Assembly: GCF_945957355.1 (NCBI RefSeq)
Contig: NZ_CAMFKM010000025.1
Location: forward strand, 1 to 45,990
Direction of reading: 5' to 3'
Length of the DNA: 45,990 bases
DNA from: an uncultured Reyranella sp.
GTDB lineage: Bacteria > Pseudomonadota > Alphaproteobacteria > Reyranellales > Reyranellaceae
The position numbers and the translations under genes were made by a program. This document shows positions 23,111-31,483 of the stretch, in pieces (position 1 is the first letter of the stretch; each line of letters opens with the position of its first letter). Under the pieces are notes generated by a model. The model made no database searches, was not told the DNA's origin, and saw only the letters and a list, made by a program, of their open reading frames with translations.

Positions 23111-23160
23111 GTGGTCGAAGCGTGCGGCCGGTACCGAGCCTCCGTGGGAGCGGAGGCGGG

Positions 23161-23979
23161 ATGCTGCGACTGGAAGGCGTTACCAAGAGCTTCGGCGGCA
23201 AGCATGCCGTGGACGGCGTTTCGCTCGTCGTGCCGGCGGGACAGATGGTCGGCGTGATCGGCCGGTCGGGCGCCGGCAAGTCGACCCTCCTGCGCATGAT
23301 CAATCGCCTCGGCGACCCGACCTCGGGCCGCATTCTGTTCGGCGATACCGATGTGACCGCGCTGCGCGGCCGGCCGCTGCGTGCCTGGCGCGCGCGCTGC
23401 GCCATGATCTTCCAGCAGTTCAATCTCGCCGGCCGCCTCGACGTGCTGACCAATGTCATGATGGGCCGGGCCTTCCACATGCCGGCCACCCGGGCCCTCC
23501 TGAAGATGTGGAGCGACGACGAGAAGGCCCAGGCTCTGTCGGCGCTCGAAAGCCTCGACATGGCGCGGATGGCCGGCCAGCGCGCCGAGACCCTGTCCGG
23601 CGGCCAGCAGCAGCGGGTCGCCATCGCGCGCGCCCTCGTCCAGCAGCCCGACATCGTCCTCGCCGACGAGCCCATCGCCTCCCTGGACCCGCGCAACACC
23701 AAGGTGGTGATGGATGCGCTGCAGCACATCAACCGCCATCTCGGCATCACCGTGATGTGCAACCTCCACAGCCTCGACCTTGCGCGCGGCTATTGCGACC
23801 GGCTGGTCGGCATGGCCGGCGGTCGCGTCGTGTTCGACGACGTGCCGGCGGCGCTCACCGAAGCGACGGCCCGCGAGCTCTACGGGCTCGAAGCCGGCGA
23901 CGTCATGGGCCATGGCGTGCCTTCGCCTGCGGCCCTGCCGGCCGGCGTACAACCCGGCCTCGCCCTGGCCGGCTCCTGA
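23161..23979 (+). CDS. phnC: Phosphonate ABC transporter ATP-binding protein PhnC
   Basis: A 272-residue ABC ATPase that powers phosphonate import. It has Walker A GRSGAGKSTLL (about 38-48), Q-loop IFQQFNLAGRLDV, the signature LSGGQQQRVAIARAL, Walker B IVLADEPIASLDP and a switch His in CNLHSLDLA. NVMMGR and the TKVVMDALQHIN stretch are typical of PhnC rather than of amino-acid importers. The ATG at 23161 follows GGAGG; the longer frame to 23122 lacks a site. It is the first gene of phnC-phnD-phnE1-phnE2-DUF1045. Confidence 0.95.
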   Translation: MLRLEGVTKSFGGKHAVDGVSLVVPAGQMVGVIGRSGAGKSTLLRMINRLGDPTSGRILFGDTDVTALRGRPLRAWRARCAMIFQQFNLAGRLDVLTNVMMGRAFHMPATRALLKMWSDDEKAQALSALESLDMARMAGQRAETLSGGQQQRVAIARALVQQPDIVLADEPIASLDPRNTKVVMDALQHINRHLGITVMCNLHSLDLARGYCDRLVGMAGGRVVFDDVPAALTEATARELYGLEAGDVMGHGVPSPAALPAGVQPGLALAGS

Positions 23980-24016
23980 TCTTCAGACAATCGATCGTCA
24001 TCCAAGGAGAACAACC

Positions 24017-24931
24017 ATGCTTACCCGTCGTCATGCCCTGGGCGCCGCGCTCGCGGCCTCGTCGTTCGTCCTCACCGGTGCCGCCCACGCCCAGTCCTGG
24101 AAAAGTGCCTATCCCGAGCTCGTCTTCGCCGTGATTCCGGCCGAGAACGCCTCGGGCGTGACGGAGCGCTACGGTCCGTTCATCGAGTACCTGTCGCAGA
24201 CGCTCGGCACCAAGGTGACCCTGCGGGTCGCCAACGACTACGCCGCCGTCATCGAGGGGCAGCGCAACGGGTCGATCCATATCGCGGGCTACGGCCCGGC
24301 CTCCTATGCCCGGGCGATCGTAACCGGCGTCAAGGTCGAGCCGTTCGTCACCACCGTGAACAATGATGGCACGGTCGGCTACTATTCCGTCTTCTACGTG
24401 CGCGCCGACAGCCCGTACAAGACGATCGACGACCTGAAGGGCAAGAACCTCGGCCTCGTCGATCCCAATTCGACCTCGGGCAACAACGTCCCGCGCTTTG
24501 CGCTGAACAAGCTCAAGCTCAATCCCGAGACCTTCTTCGCCCGCGTCACCTACGCTGGCAGCCACGAGAATGCGGTCATCGCGCTGCAGCAGAAGACGGT
24601 CGACGTCGCCGCCAACTGGTGGAACGCCGAGAACGACTCCAACCTGACGCGCATGGTCTCCAAGGGGCTGGCCAAGAAGGAAGACTTCCGCATCATCTAC
24701 AAGTCGGACCTGATTCCCAACTCGCCGTTCGCCTATCTCGCGAGCCTGCCGCCCGACCTGAAAGCCGCGATCACCAAGGCCTTCATGGAATCGCCGACCA
24801 AGGCCAAGGCGGCGTTCGACAAGCTGTCCGACGGCAAGGATCGCGAGTTCAAGGTCGTCGACGCGCAGTACTACGAGCCTGTCGTCGAGCTCATCAAGTT
24901 CATCGACCAGCTCCGCAAGCAGAAGAGCTGA
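24017..24931 (+). CDS. phnD: Phosphonate-binding periplasmic protein PhnD
   Basis: A 304-residue substrate-binding protein of the PhnD family, capturing phosphonates for PhnCE. Family marks are FAVIPAENASGVTERYGPF, HIAGYGPASYARA, GYYSVFYVRADSPYKTIDDL, NSTSGNNVPRF, and NWWNAENDSN. The signal peptide MLTRRHALGAALAASSFVL has a twin-arginine (RR) before the hydrophobic core and AHAQ cleavage, so Tat export is possible, which would be unusual for a metal-free binding protein. AAGGAGA gives a strong ribosome site before the ATG. Confidence 0.95.
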   Translation: MLTRRHALGAALAASSFVLTGAAHAQSWKSAYPELVFAVIPAENASGVTERYGPFIEYLSQTLGTKVTLRVANDYAAVIEGQRNGSIHIAGYGPASYARAIVTGVKVEPFVTTVNNDGTVGYYSVFYVRADSPYKTIDDLKGKNLGLVDPNSTSGNNVPRFALNKLKLNPETFFARVTYAGSHENAVIALQQKTVDVAANWWNAENDSNLTRMVSKGLAKKEDFRIIYKSDLIPNSPFAYLASLPPDLKAAITKAFMESPTKAKAAFDKLSDGKDREFKVVDAQYYEPVVELIKFIDQLRKQKS

Positions 24932-24968
24932 TCGGGACCCGGGCTTCCTTTCTGGCGTCCGTGTTGTC

Positions 24969-25853
24969 TTGAGTACCCACGTCGTCCGCCTGCCCGAGGC
25001 GCAGCTGCGGCCGCTCATGGCGGCCTACGATGCCTCGGTGCGGTCGCGTCGGTGGCACACGCTGCTGATGGTGGCGTGTGTCGCGGCGGCGATGTTGCTC
25101 GCGTCGATCTCGGCAGAGGTCTCGCCGGTCAAGTTCCTCGAGAACATCCATCGCTTCCCCAGCTACATCATCCGACTGTTCCATCTCGAGAATGGCCAGC
25201 CTGTCTGGACGGACTTCGGAGAGTGGTTCTGGGGCCTGGGCCGCTGGCTTCGGCTGCTCTGGGAGACTCTGCTGATGGCCTATGTCGGCACGCTGCTGGG
25301 GGCTCTGACTGCTGCGTGCCTCGCCTTCCTGGGGGCGGCCAACGTCGCGCCAGCGCGCTGGGTGCGCCTGGTCGTGCGCCGGTTCTGTGAGCTCTGCCGC
25401 ACCGTGCCTGAGCTGGTCTTCGCGCTGCTGTTCGTGATCGCCTTCGGCCTCGGTCCCATGGCGGGCGTCCTCGCCGTGGCCATTCATACGCTGGGGGCGC
25501 TCGGCAAGCTTTTCGCCGAAGTCGTCGAGAACATCGACATGAAGCCGGTCGAGGGCGTGTCGTCGACGGGGGCGCCGTGGCACGTCGCGATGCGCTTCGG
25601 CGCGCTGCCGCAGGTCCTGTCCAACTTTGCGAGTTATGCGCTGCTGCGCTTCGAGGTCAACGTGCGCGGCGCCGCCGTCATGGGCTTCGTCGGCGCGGGC
25701 GGTATCGGCCAGGACCTGATCGAGGCGATCCGCAAGTTCTACTATTCGGACGTTTCCGCCATCCTGGTGATGATCCTGGTCACCGTGGCAATCATCGACA
25801 GCCTGACCTCCCTGTTGCGGCATCGCCTGATCGGTCTCGAGGGGAAGAACTGA
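24969..25853 (+). CDS. phnE: Phosphonate ABC transporter permease PhnE (first copy)
   Basis: A 294-residue permease with about six transmembrane helices. The EAA loop facing PhnC is visible as ENIDMKPVEGVSSTGAPWH, and the C-terminal GFVGAGGIGQDLIEAIRKF is typical of PhnE. It starts with TTG at 24969; no good ribosome site is seen for it or for the internal ATG at 25017, so the start is uncertain. It overlaps the second permease gene by one base (TGATG). Tandem phnE genes presumably form a heterodimeric channel. Confidence 0.92.
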   Translation: MSTHVVRLPEAQLRPLMAAYDASVRSRRWHTLLMVACVAAAMLLASISAEVSPVKFLENIHRFPSYIIRLFHLENGQPVWTDFGEWFWGLGRWLRLLWETLLMAYVGTLLGALTAACLAFLGAANVAPARWVRLVVRRFCELCRTVPELVFALLFVIAFGLGPMAGVLAVAIHTLGALGKLFAEVVENIDMKPVEGVSSTGAPWHVAMRFGALPQVLSNFASYALLRFEVNVRGAAVMGFVGAGGIGQDLIEAIRKFYYSDVSAILVMILVTVAIIDSLTSLLRHRLIGLEGKN

Positions 25854-26689
25854 TGGACGCCCTGCGCGACCGCTATCCCGAGCATTTCCGGCGCACCGGC
25901 GCCCAGCGCCTGCCCGTGATCGCCATTGCGACCGCGATGTTCGCTCTCCTCCTGTTCGGCATGGAAAGGCTGGGCTTCTTCGACGGCAAGCTCCTGTCGG
26001 GAATGGGCCGGCTGGTCGAGATTGCCGGCCTCATGCTGCCGCCCGATCCCGGATCGTGGGCGCATGCCCGGGCCTATGGCATGGCGCTGATCGAGACGGT
26101 GGCCATCGCCCTGCTCGGAACGTTGTCGGCGGCGATCCTCGCCCTGCCGGTTGGCCTGCTGGCGGCCCGCAACGTGACGGCCCGGCGCATCGTCCGGTTC
26201 CTCGCCCGGCGCTCGCTCGATACGATCCGCAGCGTCGACATCCTGATCTGGGCGCTGATCTGGATCAATGTGGTCGGGCTGGGTCCCTTTGCCGGGGCGC
26301 TCGCCATCATGACCTCCGACATCGGCAGCTTCGGCAAGCTCTTCTCGGAAGCCATCGAGGCTGCGGACCGCAAGCCGGTCGAAGGTATCGAATCGACGGG
26401 CGGCAGCCATCTGCTGGGCATTCGCTTCGGCATTCTGCCAGAAGTCTTCCCGGTGCTGGCGAGCCAGGTTCTCTATTATTTCGAGTCCAACACCCGCTCG
26501 GCCACCATCATCGGCATCGTGGGCGCCGGCGGCATCGGTCTGCACCTCGCCGAGGCGATCCGGACGCTGGAGCTTCAGCAGACCTCGTTCATCATCCTGA
26601 TGATCCTCGTCACCGTGGCCGCCATCGATATCGTCTCCAGCCAGCTCCGCTTCGCCATGATCGGCCGGCGTGCAGGGATAGGGAAATGA
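25853..26689 (+). CDS. phnE: Phosphonate ABC transporter permease PhnE (second copy)
   Basis: A 278-residue permease, homologous to the first copy in the shared SFGKLFSEAIEAADRKPVEG EAA region and in GIVGAGGIGLHLAEAIRTL, with about six membrane helices. The ATG at 25853 overlaps the previous stop (TGATG), and its own stop overlaps the DUF1045 start (ATGA), so all are translationally coupled. The long frame upstream is a shadow of the first permease. Two distinct phnE genes in a row are common in alphaproteobacterial phosphonate importers. Confidence 0.93.
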   Translation: MDALRDRYPEHFRRTGAQRLPVIAIATAMFALLLFGMERLGFFDGKLLSGMGRLVEIAGLMLPPDPGSWAHARAYGMALIETVAIALLGTLSAAILALPVGLLAARNVTARRIVRFLARRSLDTIRSVDILIWALIWINVVGLGPFAGALAIMTSDIGSFGKLFSEAIEAADRKPVEGIESTGGSHLLGIRFGILPEVFPVLASQVLYYFESNTRSATIIGIVGAGGIGLHLAEAIRTLELQQTSFIILMILVTVAAIDIVSSQLRFAMIGRRAGIGK

Positions 26690-27435
26690 ACGATCCGTCC
26701 CCGGAGTTGCCCCGCTATGCGCTGTACTATGCGCCGCGTGCGGAGGAAGCGCTGGCCGTGGCCGCCAGCCGGTGGCTCGGCCGCAGCCCGGACACAGGCG
26801 AGGCGCGGGACCTTGTCCCGGTGGGCGGCATTTCGCACGAGCGGCTGTCACAGATCGTCACCGATCCGCGTCTCTACGGCTTCCACGGCACGCTGAAGCC
26901 GCCGATCGCGCTCGTCGAGGGCGCGACCGAACGCGACTTCCTCGAGGCCGTCGGCACCCTCGCCGCGACCGAATGCCAGATCGACGTGCCTTCCATGACG
27001 CTGGCCGAGCTGCAGGATTTCCTGGCGCTGGTCCCGACGGGCCGTTGCGCTGCCCTGCAGGACTTCTCGGATCGCTGCGTCGTGGAGTTCGACGAGTTTC
27101 GCCGCCCCGCCGGCGAGGCCGAGCTGGCGCGCCGGCGCGCAGCCAGCCTGACGCAGCGGCAGGAGGATCTGCTGCTGCGCTGGGGTTATCCTTATGTCCT
27201 CGAGCAGGGCCGCTTTCATCTGACCCTGACCGGTCGGATTCCGGATCTCCGCGAACGCGGCGTCATTCTCGACGAGCTGCGCCGGCGCTTCGTGGCCTTC
27301 GTCGACCGGCCGCTGGCCGTGCGCGACCTCTGCGTCTTCCGTCAGCCGGCGCCGGGCCGGCCCTTCACCGTCCTGGCGCGGTTCAGGCTCGGCGGAGGAC
27401 GGCGCCTGGCCACTCAGGTCTGGCGAGCAGCCTGA
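26686..27435 (+). CDS. DUF1045 phosphonate-metabolism protein, 2H phosphoesterase-like
   Basis: A 249-residue protein of the DUF1045 family, which is known to accompany C-P lyase genes. It carries two His-X-Thr motifs, His67-Gly-Thr69 (GFHGTLKPP) and His178-Leu-Thr180 (GRFHLTLTG), separated by about 110 residues: the hallmark of the 2H phosphoesterase fold. 2H enzymes open cyclic phosphates. C-P lyase makes 5-phosphoribosyl 1,2-cyclic phosphate, normally opened by PhnP, and no phnP is in the window. So this could be the PhnP-like step; that is inference. The start overlaps the phnE2 stop (ATGA). Its 3' end overlaps convergent phnN by 53 bases. Confidence 0.88.
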   Translation: MNDPSPELPRYALYYAPRAEEALAVAASRWLGRSPDTGEARDLVPVGGISHERLSQIVTDPRLYGFHGTLKPPIALVEGATERDFLEAVGTLAATECQIDVPSMTLAELQDFLALVPTGRCAALQDFSDRCVVEFDEFRRPAGEAELARRRAASLTQRQEDLLLRWGYPYVLEQGRFHLTLTGRIPDLRERGVILDELRRRFVAFVDRPLAVRDLCVFRQPAPGRPFTVLARFRLGGGRRLATQVWRAA

Positions 27436-27961
27436 CGAAGGACGCGGCGGCGTCGTCGATCGTGCCGTCGTTGACGATCGTCACCAGGCGCGGGTCGTCG
27501 ATTTCGTAGGCTTCGGCGCGCTGCAGCCGTTCTGCCGCCTCGACGGCGGATTCGCGGCCGCGGCCGGCAAGGCGCTGTTGCAGGCGCTCGGCGGGCGCCG
27601 TGATCAACACGGGCCGCGCCTGCGAGTCGAGGCCGCCGGTCCGCAGGAAATGGTCGCGCGAGCCACTCACCACGACAGTCATGCCGGCGGCCCGCCAGTC
27701 GTGGATTTCGCGGCCGACGGCATAGTCGTTGCCATGGGCGTGCCAGTGATAGGCGAACAGGCCGTAGGCGCGACGAACGGCGAACTCTGCGCGCGTCACC
27801 GCCACGTGGTTCTCGCCGCCGGCGTCGGCTGGCCGGGTGATGTAGCGATGGGCGAACACGATGGGCGCCTCGGCGGGCAGCAAGGCGCGGGCGCGGCCGA
27901 GGACGGAGTCCTTGCCGGCGCCGGAAGGACCCATGACGTAGACCAGCGAGCCTTCCATCAT
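27383..27961 (-). CDS. phnN: Ribose 1,5-bisphosphate phosphokinase PhnN
   Basis: A 192-residue kinase that turns ribose 1,5-bisphosphate into PRPP, the last C-P lyase pathway step. It has P-loop VMGPSGAGKDSVL, FAHRYITRPADAGGENHVAV (guanylate-kinase-like acceptor region), GLFAYHWHAHGNDYAVG and VVVSGSRDHF. Start ATGs at 27961 and 27958 compete; the open frame to 28120 is antisense to phnM. It lies 10 bases after the phnM stop. The last 53 bases are also the 3' end of the convergent DUF1045 gene. Confidence 0.94.
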   Translation of the reverse strand: MMEGSLVYVMGPSGAGKDSVLGRARALLPAEAPIVFAHRYITRPADAGGENHVAVTRAEFAVRRAYGLFAYHWHAHGNDYAVGREIHDWRAAGMTVVVSGSRDHFLRTGGLDSQARPVLITAPAERLQQRLAGRGRESAVEAAERLQRAEAYEIDDPRLVTIVNDGTIDDAAASFVRLLARPEWPGAVLRRA

Positions 27962-27971
27962 CGTCACCGGT

Positions 27972-29117
27972 TCAGACGACGCGCTCGCCCTCGCGCCACA
28001 CGGCGCGGACGACGGCGGCGCCGTCGACCGTGCGAACCCGCACCAGGTCGGCGCGGCGCTCGGGAGCGATCTCGCCGCGGTCGCCGAGGCCGACCGCGCG
28101 CGCCGGATTGAGTGTTGCAAGTCGAACGGCCTGCGGCAGCGAGATCCCGATGCCGGACGACGGCAGCTTGAACACGCTCTCCATCAGGCTGGCCGGCACA
28201 TAGTCCGACGAAAGAATGTCGACCTGGCGGGCGCGCAGCAGGTCGATCGCGGCGATGTTGCCGGAATGAGAACCGCCGAGCACCAGGTTCGGCGCTCCCA
28301 TCAGCACGGCGAGGCCGGCGTCCCGCGAGGCGCTGGCGGCCTCATGCGTGGTCGGGAATTCCGCGATGGTCATGCCATTGGCAACGGCTTCCTGGACATG
28401 GCCGTGGGTCGCGTCGTCGTGGCTCGCGATCGGGAGGGCGCGGGCCTGGGCGCGACCCACGATCTCACTGCGATGCCGGACGGCGTTGCGGTGATGGAGC
28501 TCGGTGACGCGGATCGAGAATTCCTCGAACTGCGCGTCGGTCATGGAATACTTGCCCTTGTAGTATTGCTTCAGCTTCTCCGGATCGAGGAACTGGCGCT
28601 GGCCGGGCGTGTGATCGTTGATCGACACCAGGCCGACCAGGGGCAGGTCGATCCACCTGTCGACGGCCTCGACGGCATCGTCGGCCGTGATCTCGCAGCG
28701 CAGGTGAATGCGGTGCTCCGCTCTCGTGATGCGCCGGTCGCTGGCGGTGCAGATCGCCTCGATCATGCGCTCGCGGTTCTGCACGCGATCCGACTTGCCG
28801 TGGACATCGCCCAGCGCCAGCGAATCGAACACCGTCGTGATGCCGGCGGCGCTGATCTGGGTGTCGTGCGCCATCACGGCCGAAACGCTCGGCCATTTCA
28901 CGCCCGGACGCGGGGCGAAGTGCTTCTCCATGTTGTCGGTGTGCAGCTCGACCAGGCCGGGCACGAGATAGTCGCCTTCGAGATCGAGGGCGCCCGCGGC
29001 ATGGGAACGCTCGGTGTCGATCCCGGCGATGCGTCCGCCCCGAACGACGACGGTGCCGTCGAACTCCGCGTCGGCGGTGACGACGCGGGCGTTGGTCAGG
29101 ATGGTCTCGAGGCTCAT
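27972..29117 (-). CDS. phnM: Alpha-D-ribose 1-methylphosphonate 5-triphosphate diphosphatase PhnM
   Basis: A 381-residue amidohydrolase-fold enzyme that removes PPi from ribose-1-methylphosphonate 5-triphosphate, giving the PhnJ substrate. Metal-site motifs are LVELHTDNMEKHF, the RCEIT strand, SINDHTPGQRQF, PIASHDDATHGHV with the metal His, and ILSSDYVPASL with Asp. The length and ending are normal. The start at 29117 overlaps the phnL stop by four bases, so translation is coupled. Confidence 0.96.
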   Translation of the reverse strand: MSLETILTNARVVTADAEFDGTVVVRGGRIAGIDTERSHAAGALDLEGDYLVPGLVELHTDNMEKHFAPRPGVKWPSVSAVMAHDTQISAAGITTVFDSLALGDVHGKSDRVQNRERMIEAICTASDRRITRAEHRIHLRCEITADDAVEAVDRWIDLPLVGLVSINDHTPGQRQFLDPEKLKQYYKGKYSMTDAQFEEFSIRVTELHHRNAVRHRSEIVGRAQARALPIASHDDATHGHVQEAVANGMTIAEFPTTHEAASASRDAGLAVLMGAPNLVLGGSHSGNIAAIDLLRARQVDILSSDYVPASLMESVFKLPSSGIGISLPQAVRLATLNPARAVGLGDRGEIAPERRADLVRVRTVDGAAVVRAVWREGERVV

Positions 29118-29848
29118 GGGGAAACTCCGGCCGGGGAGACGGGGGGACTTGAGGCAGGGGGGATGACTTCATGCACCCGGGTCGCCACGGCATCGCGCAC
29201 GTCGGTGTCGTGGAAGATGCCGACGATGGCGGCGCCGGCGTCGCGGCGCTGGCAGATGAGTTCGACGACACCGTCGCGATTGGCGACGTCGAGCGAGGCG
29301 GTCGGCTCGTCGAGCAGCAGGACCGGATAGTCGACGATCAGCGAGCGGGCGATGTTGATCCTCTGCTGCTCGCCGCCGGAAAAGGTCGCAGGCGGCAGCG
29401 CCCACAGCCGCGACGGAATGCCGAGCATGCCCAGCAGGAACTCGGCTTTGCGCCGCGCCTCCGCGGGATCGGCGCCGCGCCGCCGCAGCGGCTCGGCCAC
29501 GATGTCGACGGCCGAGACGCGCGGGATCACCCGCAGGAACTGGCTGACGAAGCCCATCGTGCGATGACGCACGTCGAGTACTGTGCGCGGCTCGGCGCCG
29601 ACCAGCTCGGTCCAGGAATCGTCCTGGCGTACGCGGATCGAGCCGCTGTCGGCGCGATAGTTGCCGTAGAGCGATCGCAGCAAGGTGCTCTTGCCGGCGC
29701 CCGACGGACCGACCAGCGCCAGGCATTCGCCGGGCGACACCGCCAGCGACACGTCGCGCAGCACGGGAAGCGCCAGGCCACCCTGGGCATGGACGGTGAA
29801 GGACTTGGCGAGGCCGCAGACGCGCAGGGCGGGTTGGGAGGAGGTCAT
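29114..29848 (-). CDS. phnL: C-P lyase system ATPase PhnL
   Basis: A 244-residue ABC-type ATPase of the C-P lyase operon. It has Walker A GPSGAGKSTLLRSLYGNY, the Q-loop GFVSQFLRVIPRV, the signature FSGGEQQRINIARSL and Walker B VLLLDEPTASLDV. PhnL is not part of a transporter; with PhnGHI it makes the triphosphate intermediate from phosphonate and ATP, releasing adenine. The C-terminal 20 residues are Pro/Ser/Val-rich. It follows phnK by four bases. Confidence 0.94.
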   Translation of the reverse strand: MTSSQPALRVCGLAKSFTVHAQGGLALPVLRDVSLAVSPGECLALVGPSGAGKSTLLRSLYGNYRADSGSIRVRQDDSWTELVGAEPRTVLDVRHRTMGFVSQFLRVIPRVSAVDIVAEPLRRRGADPAEARRKAEFLLGMLGIPSRLWALPPATFSGGEQQRINIARSLIVDYPVLLLDEPTASLDVANRDGVVELICQRRDAGAAIVGIFHDTDVRDAVATRVHEVIPPASSPPVSPAGVSP

Positions 29849-29852
29849 ATCG

Positions 29853-30626
29853 TTACACCGGCAGGATCGAGGCGACGAGCATCTGGGTGTAGGGATGCTG
29901 CGGATCGTCGAGCACCTGGTCGGTGAGCCCCTGCTCCACGACCGCGCCGCCCTGCATCACCATCAGCCGATGCGTCAGCAGTCGCGCGACTCCGAGATCG
30001 TGGGTCACCAGCACCGCCGACAGGTGCAGCCCTTCGACGAGGCCGCGCAGCAGGTCGAGGATGCGTGCCTGCACCGAGACGTCGAGGCCGCCGGTCGGCT
30101 CGTCCATGAAGACCAGCCGCGGATTGCTCACCAGGTTGCGGGCGATCTGCAGGCGCTGGCGCATGCCGCCGGAATAGGTCGTGGGCCGGTCGTCGATGCG
30201 GTCGGCATCGATCTCGACCCGGGCCATCCAGTCGATGGCCTGGCCGCGGATCTCGCCGTAGTGGCGCGCACCAACGGCCATCAGCCGCTCGCCGATGTTG
30301 GCGCCGGCGCTGACGCCCATGCGCAGTCCCTCGCGGGCGTCCTGGTTAACGAAGCCCCATTCGGTCCGCGCCAGCAGCCGGCGTCGGGCCTCGGAAAGGT
30401 GGTGTACGTCCACGATGCCGGCGGACCTCGTCTCGTAGGCGACGGATCCGCCGTCGGGGACGAGGCGCCCGGCCAGGCAATTGAGGAGGGTCGTCTTGCC
30501 CGAGCCCGACTCGCCCACGATGCCCAGCACCTCGCCGGGCCACAGGTCGAAGCTCACGTCGTGACAGGCGGTGCGGCCGCCGAAGCGCTTGGTGACGCGG
30601 CAGGCGGAGAGGAGTGGACTGCTCAT
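29853..30626 (-). CDS. phnK: C-P lyase system ATPase PhnK
   Basis: A 257-residue ABC ATPase that binds the PhnGHIJ core complex. It has Walker A GESGSGKTTLLNCLAG, the PhnK-typical insertion with TEWGFVNQDAREGLRMGVS, the signature YSGGMRQRLQIARNL, and Walker B LVFMDEPTGGLDV; the ending resembles oligopeptide-type ATPases (DDPQHPYTQML). The start overlaps the phnJ stop by four bases (30623-30626). Confidence 0.95.
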   Translation of the reverse strand: MSSPLLSACRVTKRFGGRTACHDVSFDLWPGEVLGIVGESGSGKTTLLNCLAGRLVPDGGSVAYETRSAGIVDVHHLSEARRRLLARTEWGFVNQDAREGLRMGVSAGANIGERLMAVGARHYGEIRGQAIDWMARVEIDADRIDDRPTTYSGGMRQRLQIARNLVSNPRLVFMDEPTGGLDVSVQARILDLLRGLVEGLHLSAVLVTHDLGVARLLTHRLMVMQGGAVVEQGLTDQVLDDPQHPYTQMLVASILPV

Positions 30627-31480
30627 CGCCGGCTCTCGCAGTAGTCGGTGTCGGAGCAGACGAACAGGCGCTTGCCGGTGTCGTCGACGATCATCTCGTC
30701 GAGGAAGCTCTCCGTCGATCCGCAGAGCGCGCAGCTCTCGGTCCAGGTCTCGATCTCGAACGGATGGTCGTCGAAATCGAGACTCTTAACCGGCGTGTGC
30801 GGCGGTACGGCATATATGCGCTTCTCGCGACCCGCACCGTAGAGCTGCAGTGCGGCGCTGTGATCGAGTTTGGGATTGTCGAACTTCGGGATCGGCGAGG
30901 GGCTCATGATGTAACGCCCGTTCACCATCACCGGATAGTTGTAGGTCTTGGCGATGCGGCCGTGGCGGGCGATGCTCTCGTAGAGGCTCACCTGCATGAC
31001 GCCGTATTCCGACAGTGCATGCAGGGTCCGCGTCTCGGTCTCGCGCGGTTCGAGCATGCGCAGCGGCTCGGGAATCGGCACCTGGAAGACCAGGATCTGG
31101 CCGTCCTTAAGCGGCGTCTCGGGCACGCGATGCCGTGTCTGGATGATGGTGGCTTCCTCGGTATGGGTCGTCGTGGCGACGTCGGCGACCCGGGCGAAGA
31201 ACCGGCGGATCGAGACGGCGTTCGTGGTGTCGTCGGCGCCCTGGTCGATCACCTTTAGCGTGTCGTCGCGGCCGATGAGGGCGGCGGTCACCTGGATGCC
31301 GCCGGTGCCCCAGCCATAGGGCAGCGGCATCTCGCGGCCGCCGAACGGGACCTGGTAGCCCGGTACCGCCACCGCCTTCAGGATGGCGCGCCGGATCATC
31401 CGCTTGGTCTGCTCGTCGAGGTAGGCGTAGTTGTACGCACCGTCCTGCGGGAGCGTGTTCTGGATCGTCGTGTCAGGCAT
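30623..31480 (-). CDS. phnJ: Carbon-phosphorus lyase catalytic subunit PhnJ
   Basis: A 285-residue radical-SAM C-P lyase, which cleaves ribose-1-phosphonate 5-phosphate to the 1,2-cyclic phosphate plus alkane. The four key cysteines are present with the family spacing C-X2-C-X21-C-X5-C: C250, C253, C275 and C281. Three hold the [4Fe-4S] cluster and one is the catalytic thiyl candidate. YNYAYLDEQTKRMIRR and PYGWGTGGIQVT, with its Gly-rich segment, match the family. The cluster is oxygen-sensitive, which matters for the FNR-type site upstream of this operon. It lies four bases after phnI. Confidence 0.97.
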   Translation of the reverse strand: MPDTTIQNTLPQDGAYNYAYLDEQTKRMIRRAILKAVAVPGYQVPFGGREMPLPYGWGTGGIQVTAALIGRDDTLKVIDQGADDTTNAVSIRRFFARVADVATTTHTEEATIIQTRHRVPETPLKDGQILVFQVPIPEPLRMLEPRETETRTLHALSEYGVMQVSLYESIARHGRIAKTYNYPVMVNGRYIMSPSPIPKFDNPKLDHSAALQLYGAGREKRIYAVPPHTPVKSLDFDDHPFEIETWTESCALCGSTESFLDEMIVDDTGKRLFVCSDTDYCESRR

Positions 31481-31483
31481 TGT

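Noticed and set aside
22961..23160. Possible small gene between the 2OG oxygenase and phnC
   Set aside because: A 94-codon frame here overlaps the oxygenase and has no ribosome site or recognisable protein; the region looks like a promoter.
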